Positions 26,859 to 34,963 of a DNA stretch of 64,000 nt are shown one piece after another. The DNA lies in assembly GCF_003994475.1 (NCBI RefSeq), contig NZ_RZNY01000012.1:1-64000 (forward strand), read 5' to 3'. The DNA comes from Paenibacillus anaericanus (lineage in GTDB: Bacteria; Bacillota; Bacilli; Paenibacillales; Paenibacillaceae). The notes under the pieces were generated by a model, which saw nothing but the letters and a program-made list of their open reading frames with translations, did not search any database and was not told where the DNA came from. A program made the position numbers and the translations under genes. The stretch's first letter is position 1. Each line of letters opens with the position of its first letter.

Positions 26859-28451
26859 TTGGACAATCAGCAATGGATCGCACCGGAATACTATAATCTG
26901 ACTTCGGAAATGGAACATCATCCTTCCGATAAGGTTGCGCTTAAATGGTTAAGTGAGAACGGAGATTTCGAGGAGATTACTTACGGAGAACTCCGCAAGC
27001 AGGCTAATCGACTCGCCGGAGGTTTAGCTGGTTTGGGTCTTCGCCAAGGAGACCCCGTGCTCGTTATGGTTCCCCGGAGAATTATCGCTTATGTCATCTA
27101 TATGGCTTGTCTAAAGCTTGGGCTTGCCATTATTCCTTCTTCTGAAATGCTTCGGGCCAAGGATTTATCCTACCGCCTTCGGCATTCTGAAGCCAGAGCT
27201 GTTATTGCATGGTCTGAGGTCACACCTGAAGTTGATAAAATTTCAGAAGATCTGCCTGCTTTAAATTACCGTCTATCCGTTTCTGGGAATAAAGACAACA
27301 TCGGTTCAGACTGGATTGATCTAGAAGGATTAATGGAGGATCAACCTGATACTTTCGAAGCTGTTCAAAGTCACAAAGATGATATCGCTATTCTGGCCTA
27401 TACCTCCGGAACAACGGGCAATCCCAAAGCTGTAGTCCATAGTCACGGCTGGGGTTATGCTCACTTACGGATCACTTCGTCGTTATGGTTCGATATAAAA
27501 GCTTCCGATACGGTCTGGGCAACAGCGGCACCAGGCTGGCAAAAGTGGATCTGGAGCCCGTTCTTGACCGTACTTGGAAACGGAGCAACAGGTTTCGTAT
27601 ACAATGGATCATTCGGGCCGGAGCGGTACCTACAACTGCTCCAAGATCATAAAATCCAAGTATTATGTTGTACCCCAACAGAATACCGCTTAATGGCCAA
27701 GACAGAAGGCTTAGACCAGTACAACCTGTCTCACCTGCGTTGTGCGTTGTCCGCCGGCGAGCCTTTAAATCAGGAAGTCATTAACACGTTCCAGCGCCAT
27801 TTCGATATCACCATCCGGGACGGTTATGGACAGACAGAAAGCACTTTGATCATTGGAACACTTAAAGATACTCCTATCCGTACAGGTTCTATGGGCAAGT
27901 CGATTGCTCCTGGACTTGTAGAAGTAATCGATGAGGATGGTAACCCACTTCCAGCGGGAGTTGTTGGAGACATTGCCGTGCATTTGAGCATGCCTGCGTT
28001 GTTCAAAACCTATTACAAGGACCCTGAACGTAAAGGAAACTGTTCACACGGGAATTATTTCGTTACAGGTGATCGGGCCCGCAAAGATGAGGACGGCTAC
28101 TTCTGGTTCGAAGGTCGGGGTGACGATATCATCATTAGCTCAGGTTACACAATTGGACCCTTTGAAGTTGAGGAAGCACTTATGAAACATGCCTCGGTCA
28201 AAGAATGCGCTGTTGTAGCGAGCCCTGATGAAGTACGTGGTCATATCGTTAAAGCGTTTGTCGTGTTAAAGGATGCTAACTCCGCTTCTCCTGAACTTGT
28301 TAAGGAGCTTCAGTCACATGTCAAAGAATGGACAGCCCCTTACAAATATCCGCGTAAAATCGAATTTATCCAGGACCTTCCGAAGACCTCCTCCGGTAAG
28401 ATACGGAGAATAGAGCTACGTGAACAGGAAAACCGAGCGGCACAAGAGTAA
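26859..28451 (+). CDS. Acyl-CoA synthetase (AMP-forming, medium-chain type)
   Basis: About 530 residues of the ANL adenylating superfamily, closest in layout to MACS/YtcI-type acyl-CoA synthetases. ATP-binding P-loop YTSGTTGNPK (residues ~190), YGQTE (~328), GYFWFEGRGDDII hinge (~405-418), and the C-terminal catalytic lysine in LPKTSSGKIRR (~515). It activates a carboxylic acid to acyl-AMP and then acyl-CoA in the cytoplasm. The acid is not identifiable, acetate and medium-chain acids being the usual ones. A TTG at 26859 lies 8 nt after GGAGA and is the likely start; ATG 26850 overlaps that site. A FapR-like box upstream suggests coupling to lipid synthesis. Confidence 0.87.
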   Translation: MDNQQWIAPEYYNLTSEMEHHPSDKVALKWLSENGDFEEITYGELRKQANRLAGGLAGLGLRQGDPVLVMVPRRIIAYVIYMACLKLGLAIIPSSEMLRAKDLSYRLRHSEARAVIAWSEVTPEVDKISEDLPALNYRLSVSGNKDNIGSDWIDLEGLMEDQPDTFEAVQSHKDDIAILAYTSGTTGNPKAVVHSHGWGYAHLRITSSLWFDIKASDTVWATAAPGWQKWIWSPFLTVLGNGATGFVYNGSFGPERYLQLLQDHKIQVLCCTPTEYRLMAKTEGLDQYNLSHLRCALSAGEPLNQEVINTFQRHFDITIRDGYGQTESTLIIGTLKDTPIRTGSMGKSIAPGLVEVIDEDGNPLPAGVVGDIAVHLSMPALFKTYYKDPERKGNCSHGNYFVTGDRARKDEDGYFWFEGRGDDIIISSGYTIGPFEVEEALMKHASVKECAVVASPDEVRGHIVKAFVVLKDANSASPELVKELQSHVKEWTAPYKYPRKIEFIQDLPKTSSGKIRRIELREQENRAAQE

Positions 28452-28469
28452 GCTTGCTTGAGATATTGA

Positions 28470-28519
28470 AAAAAACCGAAAGACTGACACTTAGAACGGT
28501 GTCCAGCTTTCGGTTTTTT
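28470..28519. terminator. Bidirectional terminator
   Basis: AAAAAACCGAAAG and CTTTCGGTTTTTT are inverted copies between two convergent genes. Confidence 0.88.
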
Positions 28520-28520
28520 T

Positions 28521-29450
28521 CTACGCCAGCAAACGAAGTAGCACAATTCCGGCCAAGGCAAGAGATAATCCCATGATCTCTCGACGGGACATGACTTCTT
28601 TTAGATAAAAACGGGCATAGAGCAGTACAAACACAACATTCATAGCACTGATTGCCGATACAATACCCGTAACCCCTTCCCGGAAAGCCGGGATGAGGAA
28701 TACCATGCCCGCAATATTCGAAATCCCAACAAACATCCCCCAACCAAGCGTTTTGCCATTACTCCATTGGACTGGAACTACTACAGTTTCCGGGGCGGTG
28801 TCCGCATCTAATACCGAACCTTCCACTTCGGCTGCTGCTATGCGCATAGTATGTCTCGAAGCTTTTAACCGATTGATGGCCCACTGCGTGCCAAATAATG
28901 TTGCTCCTGTTCCATACATGACGGCCAGTACTGGTAGTGTTGATGCTCCAAGTAGTGTTGCTTGTTTGGATGATAGATCCGTCAAACCGAAGAACAGCAT
29001 GGTTAGCAGCCCCCATTGAATTCCTTTTAACTGCCCTAGCTTGAAATCTTGGGAGTACTTAATCAACAGGAGGCCAAGAATGACCACAACAAAAGACAAC
29101 AACTGCCAGAGGTTTAACGTTTCCCCCCACAGCAAGTAAGCCGCGATAACAACAATAACAGGTGGCAGCCCGGTGAACAAAGCGATTATCGAGGCTTTAC
29201 CAACAGCATACCCCTTATACATGGATGCATTAGCGATAAACGAAAATCCCCCCATCAGTAAGCCGATTATAACCCCACTCCCCCAAGGTTGCCCTGCAAA
29301 TACGTTCACTCCTAAAGCAATCAACGTCCCTGACAAATAAACACCGAATAACAGTAGATTTCGTTCAATTGGACGCTGAGACGTCCACTGATACAAAATT
29401 CCTCGTATCCCAAAACACGTTGCCGCAGCGGCGGCAAAGACAAACCACAT
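28521..29450 (-). CDS. EamA-type DMT superfamily transporter
   Basis: 309 residues with about ten hydrophobic helices arranged as two EamA repeats. The first carries FAAAAATCFGIRGILYQW, and the second LLTMLFFGLTDLSSKQATLL and ends LSLALAGIVLLRLL. A ~30-residue hydrophilic loop (KASRHTMRIAAAEVEGSVLDADTA) lies in the middle, an unusual insertion for the family. Members export or import small metabolites; the substrate cannot be inferred. GGGAGGAATAGAGAA precedes the ATG. It is monocistronic. Confidence 0.87.
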   Translation of the reverse strand: MWFVFAAAAATCFGIRGILYQWTSQRPIERNLLLFGVYLSGTLIALGVNVFAGQPWGSGVIIGLLMGGFSFIANASMYKGYAVGKASIIALFTGLPPVIVVIAAYLLWGETLNLWQLLSFVVVILGLLLIKYSQDFKLGQLKGIQWGLLTMLFFGLTDLSSKQATLLGASTLPVLAVMYGTGATLFGTQWAINRLKASRHTMRIAAAEVEGSVLDADTAPETVVVPVQWSNGKTLGWGMFVGISNIAGMVFLIPAFREGVTGIVSAISAMNVVFVLLYARFYLKEVMSRREIMGLSLALAGIVLLRLLA

Positions 29451-29523
29451 TTCTCTATTCCTCCCAATCTATTAATCTCTCTAAATCTCACATCTTATAG
29501 ATACCCAATCCTCTAAACAGAAA

Positions 29524-29546
29524 GAGCTGACACTTAAGTGTCAACT
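29524..29546 (-). terminator. Terminator after MFS gene
   Basis: GAGCTGACACTTAAGTGTCAACTC-type palindrome; the minus strand continues CTCTTTCTGTTT. It lies about 90 bp after the MFS stop. Confidence 0.5.
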
Positions 29547-29636
29547 CCACCTCTTGGACATGCTTATGTATTTAAAGCCATCTTCAAATGGCTTAATGAA
29601 ATTATATTATACCCTAGTATCGAAAGAAGGGATACA

Positions 29637-31088
29637 TTATACCGCACTTTCTACTGTTGAAATATTCCCTTTGTTGCGGCCCATCAGGAACATTAGCGGA
29701 AGTCCACACAACACTATAATTGAACCTAATACAAACACATCATCCACCCCCATCGTAAATGAGAGCAGGCGGATCGTGTTAGTATCACTAACACTTGTGC
29801 TGACGAGTTCCTTAGAGTGGAACAAAGATCTGCTCGACAATAGAGAGGTAAATACGGCAATCGCAAACGAGCTTAATACATTACGAATCCAGTTATTAAT
29901 TGAGGTCGCGTGACCAGACCATTCTACTGGAATTTCCTCCATTGAGGCCGTACTACTTGGAACATTAGCGAAGCCAAGGCCGAAATTACGTATGATCATG
30001 GCCCACATAATAAAGTTATTCGAAACGTTCACACCAAGCCAGCTCATCATGAATAACCCGAGAAAAATAAATACAATCCCAAAGGAGATCAGCTTAACTG
30101 GGCCAAACTTTGGATATAGCTTACCAACGATTGGACTAAGTAGTGCTAGCACAATAGATGATGGCAACAGAATCAGCCCCGTTGCAAGTGGGGTTTCTCC
30201 TTGTACGGTTTGTAAGAACAGTGGTGTTAAATAAGTTCCTGTATACATCGCTACCGTAACAATGCTGTAGATACTGAGCATAACCGTAAATCTTCGATTG
30301 CGAAATACACGTAGATTGAGTAGCGGTACTTCTGTTGTCAGCTCCCGCCATACAAACAAGATCAGCAATATGATCCCTACAACGATTAATGATATGGTTT
30401 TCCATGAGCTCCAGCCCCAACTGCTACCTTGGCTAAAAGCGGTTAGCAAGACGAGACTGCCCAGAACTACGGTAATGACACCAGGTACGTCCAAAGATTT
30501 CGGAATGTTCATTCGATAGTAAGGAATGAGTGTTTGGGTCAAAATAATAGCAATGATCCCCACAGGAATATTGATCAAGAATAGCCAGTGCCAGCTAGCA
30601 TACTGCAGTAGCCAACCGCTGAATGTAGGCCCAATAGCGGGAGCAACCATGGCAGACAGTGACCAAAGACTAACAGCAAACGCTCTGCGTTTTATTGGAA
30701 TAACCTGAAATATGATGGTCATCGTACAAGCCATGATGAGTCCACTGCAGGCGCCTTGGAGCATCCGAAATACGATCAGTGAGGTTGGACCCCAAGCTAC
30801 AGCACATAATAACGAAAAGATGGTAAATCCAATTAAAGCAAATAAATATAGCCGCTTATAACTGAATCTTCCTCCAAGGTAACCGGTAAGTGGTGCTGTT
30901 ACACCCGTAGCTAACATAAAGCCAGTTATCATCCATTGCATGGTATTTAGGCTGGTATGAAAATGATCCATTAACATCGGAACGGCAATGTTAATCGTCG
31001 TTGTACTTAAGACAGAGACGAAAGTTCCGAAGAATATGGCAATCATGATAGGCCAAAAATGATTCTCTCTTCCTTTTGTTTCTTCCAT
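29637..31088 (-). CDS. MFS drug-efflux transporter (DHA2, EmrB/QacA type)
   Basis: About 483 residues with 14 predicted helices. Family motifs are present: WMITGFMLATGVTAPLTGYLGGRFSYKRLY (motif A region), then LQGACSGLIMACTMTIIFQVIP and VAPAIGPTFSGWLLQYASWHWLFLINIPVG (motif C region). It is a proton-driven exporter of toxic compounds. GGAGGGGAACGTTG precedes the ATG at 31088. The ATG at 31112 overlaps a PadR box and has no site. It is divergent from a PadR-family repressor, which probably represses it. Confidence 0.9.
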   Translation of the reverse strand: MEETKGRENHFWPIMIAIFFGTFVSVLSTTTINIAVPMLMDHFHTSLNTMQWMITGFMLATGVTAPLTGYLGGRFSYKRLYLFALIGFTIFSLLCAVAWGPTSLIVFRMLQGACSGLIMACTMTIIFQVIPIKRRAFAVSLWSLSAMVAPAIGPTFSGWLLQYASWHWLFLINIPVGIIAIILTQTLIPYYRMNIPKSLDVPGVITVVLGSLVLLTAFSQGSSWGWSSWKTISLIVVGIILLILFVWRELTTEVPLLNLRVFRNRRFTVMLSIYSIVTVAMYTGTYLTPLFLQTVQGETPLATGLILLPSSIVLALLSPIVGKLYPKFGPVKLISFGIVFIFLGLFMMSWLGVNVSNNFIMWAMIIRNFGLGFANVPSSTASMEEIPVEWSGHATSINNWIRNVLSSFAIAVFTSLLSSRSLFHSKELVSTSVSDTNTIRLLSFTMGVDDVFVLGSIIVLCGLPLMFLMGRNKGNISTVESAV

Positions 31089-31110
31089 CAACGTTCCCCT
31101 CCAATTGCGC

Positions 31111-31130
31111 ATATGTCTATTTTTACATAT
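31111..31130. promoter_or_regulatory. PadR-type box 1
   Basis: ATATGT-N8-ACATAT, a perfect inverted repeat matching the ATGT-N8-ACAT signature of PadR operators, just upstream of the MFS start at 31088. Confidence 0.6.
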
Positions 31131-31166
31131 AATAAGAATAGAAATAATGCTACACCCCTAGGAATA

Positions 31167-31186
31167 CTATGTCAATTCCGACATAG
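31167..31186. promoter_or_regulatory. PadR-type box 2
   Basis: CTATGTC-AATTCC-GACATAG, a perfect inverted repeat again carrying ATGT-N8-ACAT, 56 bp from box 1 and 55 bp upstream of the padR-like gene. Confidence 0.6.
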
Positions 31187-31240
31187 CATCAAAAAACGTT
31201 GATGAAAGCGTATTAATACGATTAGGAGGACGTCTCACGA

Positions 31241-31783
31241 ATGAATACACTCTCTTATGGTCTTCTTTCTTTGTTAAGCTTTGCTCCCCTGTCGGGCTAC
31301 GATTTGGCACAAAAAATCAAACCACTATGGCAAGCTGGGCATAGTCAAATCTACCCCCTTTTAGTGAGCATGGAGCAGCAAGGCTACATATCCTACAAGC
31401 TTATCAAACAAGTTGATAAACCAGATAAAAAAGAATATACAATTACTGAAGCAGGACTTATGCAATTACGACAGTGGGTAGAAACTCCTGCTGAGCATCC
31501 TGTTCTACGAGATGAGATGCATTTCAAACTGTACAGCCTATGGCTCTCTGAACCTGAGAAGGCTAAGGAAATGCTGCGCAAGCGCGAAGAATTTTGTATG
31601 AGTGAGCTTAATCGATATAAGGACATGCTCAAAGGCAATGAAGTTCTTCGCGAGAAGCGAGGCGAATCTCATGAGCCGAAGGCCACGACGTTCGGACGTT
31701 ATTTGCTCATTCGCAAAAGAATCATGGACATGGAGTCTGCCCTGCAATTTTGTAAGCTTGCACTCGAGGAGCTTGAGTCATGA
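31241..31783 (+). CDS. PadR family transcriptional regulator
   Basis: 180 residues. The N-terminal winged helix reads LLSLLSFAPLSGYDLAQKIKPLW and QIYPLLVSMEQQGYI, followed by the wing DKKEYTITEAGL. The C-terminal Vir_act_alpha_C helical dimerisation part spans residues ~95-180. These proteins repress multidrug exporters and are released by the compound. AGGAGG precedes the ATG. It is divergent from an EmrB-type MFS gene, and the intergenic region has two ATGT-N8-ACAT boxes. Confidence 0.92.
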   Translation: MNTLSYGLLSLLSFAPLSGYDLAQKIKPLWQAGHSQIYPLLVSMEQQGYISYKLIKQVDKPDKKEYTITEAGLMQLRQWVETPAEHPVLRDEMHFKLYSLWLSEPEKAKEMLRKREEFCMSELNRYKDMLKGNEVLREKRGESHEPKATTFGRYLLIRKRIMDMESALQFCKLALEELES

Positions 31784-31882
31784 GTTAGTGGAACTTGGTA
31801 TTGTGCCGACATCTCCTCCAAATGTCCCCTTCTCACCTTCATAACGGATATGAGTTTTTCCACCATCAAGCTTCCGACAAGA

Positions 31883-31906
31883 AAAAGCCCCAGTGGGGCT
31901 TTTTTA
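31883..31906. terminator. Bidirectional terminator
   Basis: AAAAAGCCCC-AGT-GGGGCTTTTTT between convergent genes. Confidence 0.85.
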
Positions 31907-31964
31907 GTATAATTTAAAGAACACTTTCAAACCAATTCCAGAATACGAAGCTGATCTGATTGCT

Positions 31965-33737
31965 TTAATCTTCAATCGCTGCCTTACGTGTGTTGATTTG
32001 GCGAATCGTATCAGGATTGAATTTCGGTTTTCTATCATAGGTATACAATCCATTTACTTCCTGCTCCACATCATATAGCTGGGTATAACAAAATCCAAAC
32101 ATCATTGGGTGATCCAGTAGCACATTCGTTAATCCTTCATAACGCTTAATAAACGCTTCTTCTGATGTCGGTCTGTCTCCATAACCCCAAGATTGCTCAT
32201 CCTTCTGCTCTGGATTCCACCAGATGCCGCCGTATTCGCTAATGAAATATGGTTGCCCTTCATATTTTTGTCTATCAGAGAACGTAACGAAGACCTCTCC
32301 GCCGCTTTTCATAGGTTCATATCTTTCTTTGAACGTCTCCGGATTTTGATCATAGTCATGAATATCAAAAATGTCAGTTACGACATGGAAGTTACCGCTA
32401 GTGTCGATAACGGGACGGGTAGGGTCCATCCGTTTCGTTACCTCGTAAGTAATGCGCAGCACATCGTTATTTTGTTTGGCGCCGTCCCGATCCCATGTCT
32501 CGTTAAAAGGACACCAGCCTATGAGGCCCGGGTGATTGAAATCTCGTTCCATCCCTTCTATCCATTCCGGCAAAAATTGAGACAAACCTTCTGCTGTACA
32601 AATGTCTAATCCCCAGTTGGCATGCTCTCCCCAAACCAGGTAGCCTAGCTTATCCGCCCAGTATAAATAACGGGGTTCAAACATTTTTTCATGTAGTCTA
32701 GCACCGTTAAAACCAAGACCCATCGAAATTTCTATATCTTTTCGAAGATCCTCATCGCTTGGAGCGGTATAGATACCCTCAGGATAAAAACCTTGATCTA
32801 GCACAAGGCGCTGGAATACGGATTTCCCATTGATCCGGAATGCCATTCCATCGAGTCTTACGGTACGCAGCCCAAAGTAAGAGCTGACGGAATCACTTAC
32901 CTGACCTTGCTTATACAATGTTAGCTGGAGGTCGTACAGTCTAGCATTCCCAACCTCCCACAAATGAACTTCGGATAGCGGTAGCTTTATTTTTATAGAT
33001 GAACCGGACACCACCACACTGACTTCTCCGACAGTTTTCCCTTCATAAGAGGCGGATGCGGAAATTGTAGCTGCTGCTGCTGCTGCATTGCCTCCAATTA
33101 GTAGCTCCATGTGCACACATGCATTATCCGGGTCCGCTACTAATTTCATGTTGGATAGGAATGACTCAGGTACATGTTCTAGCCAAACCGTCTGCCAAAT
33201 TCCTGTCGTTCGTGTGTAATCGCAGCCCTGTGAACGGAATCTTCCACTTTGTTTACCACGCGCCTGCCGCCCTGATCGAATATCATCTTCAGCATATACA
33301 GTAATGATATTCTCACCTGGTGATATAGCAGCAGTAATATCAAAGCTAAAAGAGGAATATCCTCCACGATGTGTTCCTACGGCTACTCCGTTAACCCATA
33401 CCTCAGTTTCATAATCAACTGCACCAAAATGAAGTATAATCCTTCCACCAGTCCAATTGTCCGGCAAGGAGAATTCTCGTTTGTACCATACTGCTGCCAT
33501 AAAATCTTTATTTTCTATACCCGACAGCTTGCTTTCCGGACAGAAAGGAACTGTTATCGCCCCTGACAAATCGTGTCCGGGTTCAGAGAAACCGCGTTCC
33601 TTCCCGCTTTTGCCATGATCGATTTCAAATCCCCATTGGCCGTTTAAGTTGATCCAGTCAGGCCGCACCCATTGCGGGCGTGGATACTCAGGTCGAGGAA
33701 CATTAAGACTTTCAAAATTCATTACAGAAGTCGTCAT
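31965..33737 (-). CDS. GH2 family glycoside hydrolase
   Basis: About 590 residues, a short GH2 enzyme: sugar-binding jelly roll (~25-200), immunoglobulin-like domain (~205-310) and TIM barrel (~315-600). Counted from the longest frame the acid/base is Glu429 in FNETWD and the nucleophile Glu517 in ISEYGG. There is no signal peptide, so it is cytoplasmic. Family members split beta-galactosides, beta-glucuronides or beta-mannosides; the residues visible do not decide which. The ATG at 33737 is the best start, though AAAGG is 13 nt upstream. It is divergent from an ArsR-like regulator. Confidence 0.85.
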   Translation of the reverse strand: MTTSVMNFESLNVPRPEYPRPQWVRPDWINLNGQWGFEIDHGKSGKERGFSEPGHDLSGAITVPFCPESKLSGIENKDFMAAVWYKREFSLPDNWTGGRIILHFGAVDYETEVWVNGVAVGTHRGGYSSFSFDITAAISPGENIITVYAEDDIRSGRQARGKQSGRFRSQGCDYTRTTGIWQTVWLEHVPESFLSNMKLVADPDNACVHMELLIGGNAAAAAATISASASYEGKTVGEVSVVVSGSSIKIKLPLSEVHLWEVGNARLYDLQLTLYKQGQVSDSVSSYFGLRTVRLDGMAFRINGKSVFQRLVLDQGFYPEGIYTAPSDEDLRKDIEISMGLGFNGARLHEKMFEPRYLYWADKLGYLVWGEHANWGLDICTAEGLSQFLPEWIEGMERDFNHPGLIGWCPFNETWDRDGAKQNNDVLRITYEVTKRMDPTRPVIDTSGNFHVVTDIFDIHDYDQNPETFKERYEPMKSGGEVFVTFSDRQKYEGQPYFISEYGGIWWNPEQKDEQSWGYGDRPTSEEAFIKRYEGLTNVLLDHPMMFGFCYTQLYDVEQEVNGLYTYDRKPKFNPDTIRQINTRKAAIED

Positions 33738-33819
33738 TAAGTGAGCACAACCTTTCAAAATGAGAAGTTGAGCCCATTTTAGCACCAGTATATGATTTTC
33801 GCAATGTTTATTATAGTTT

Positions 33820-33846
33820 TACAATACACGAACTTCATTGTACAAT
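33820..33846. promoter_or_regulatory. Inverted repeat in the GH2/ArsR divergent region
   Basis: TACAAT (33820-33825) and ATTGTA (33837-33842) are inverted arms, the right arm overlapping the palindrome ATTGTACAAT (33837-33846). Candidate operator for the divergent regulator. Confidence 0.4.
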
Positions 33847-33882
33847 AATCTCAATCCATCTTTACGAAAAGGAAAACAATTT

Positions 33883-34818
33883 ATGAGCGAAATAATACAA
33901 GAAACGCTTCGTTACCCGGCATCGCGTATCTTGGACGTAGCTAAGGCGCTATCCGGAGACGTTCGTGTTCGTATACTTGAGGCGCTCGGTGACAGGCCCA
34001 TGAGTGTTAGTCAGTTGGCTGAGACCCTTGGCGTGGCTCAACCTACAATTTCTATCAACGTACAAACGCTGGAGCAGGTAGATCTGATCGTTTCTACACA
34101 GGGTGCTAATCGCGAGAAAATCTGCTCGGTCACATGCCGATCTATTCAACTCGATCTTCCATCGAAGCCAGGAGAAGGCCTGCATCCAACAGAAGAAATA
34201 TATATGCCAATCGGAATGTACTCCCACTGTTCTGTACAACCATCCTGCGGTATGGCAGGAAAAGACGGGAGTTTGATCGGCTCTCAGGATGATCCACGTG
34301 TATTCTATATGCCTGATAGAATTGATGCATCGCTTTTATGGTTCGCAGAATCGGGTTATGTCGAATACTATTTTGCCAATCCTCTACCACCGGGCGTCAT
34401 ACTGGATGAGATTCGTATTTCGGCAGAAGTATGCTCAGAAGCACCTGCATTCCGCGAGGATTGGGCAACGGATATTACCCTGACCATCAATGACCTGCTT
34501 GTCGGCACTTATACTTGCCCTTCCGATTTCGGTGACCGTAAAGGCAAGCTAACACCCGAACGATGGAAGAGTGGAACAGAATACGGTATGCTGACCGAAT
34601 GGAGTATTTCTGGAAAAGGCAGTCGGATTAACGGTGTTCCCTCTTCTCCAACAACCGTCGACATGCTCAATCTGGCCTTTAACAAACCGATTAGCCTCCG
34701 TTTCGAAGTCCGGGAGGATGCCGTTAACAAACGCGGTCTCAATCTTTTCGGTAGCAACTTCGGCGACCATCCTCAGGATATTGTACTATCGTTCATACGT
34801 CGTTCCGAACATATATAA
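33883..34818 (+). CDS. ArsR-type winged-helix regulator with large C-terminal domain
   Basis: About 311 residues from the ATG at 33883, which lies behind AAAAGG. The first ~85 residues are an ArsR winged helix (LDVAKALSGDVRVRILEAL, MSVSQLAETLGVAQPTISINVQTLEQVDLI). The remaining ~220 residues are a beta-rich domain that I do not recognise, with many aromatics and patterns such as ITLTINDLLVGTYTCPSDFGDR and SLRFEVREDAVNKRGLNLFG, reminiscent of carbohydrate-binding beta sandwiches. It is a plausible sugar-responsive repressor of the divergent GH2 gene, by position only. Confidence 0.75.
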   Translation: MSEIIQETLRYPASRILDVAKALSGDVRVRILEALGDRPMSVSQLAETLGVAQPTISINVQTLEQVDLIVSTQGANREKICSVTCRSIQLDLPSKPGEGLHPTEEIYMPIGMYSHCSVQPSCGMAGKDGSLIGSQDDPRVFYMPDRIDASLLWFAESGYVEYYFANPLPPGVILDEIRISAEVCSEAPAFREDWATDITLTINDLLVGTYTCPSDFGDRKGKLTPERWKSGTEYGMLTEWSISGKGSRINGVPSSPTTVDMLNLAFNKPISLRFEVREDAVNKRGLNLFGSNFGDHPQDIVLSFIRRSEHI

Positions 34819-34892
34819 TCATAAACCCACTTCGAAATATCTTCTGTGGGGTCAGGCTCACTCCACAAGGAAAGTGACTAATCTTCAAAAAA

Positions 34893-34929
34893 AGTGGCAG
34901 GTCAAGGATATCCACCTTGATCTACCACT
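34893..34929 (-). terminator. Terminator after P-type ATPase
   Basis: AGTGG..TCAAGG pairs with CCTTGA..CCACT, and the minus strand continues TTTTTTT. Confidence 0.75.
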
Positions 34930-34963
34930 CCTATTCCAAATCAATCACTTCAAAACTCCCCAT

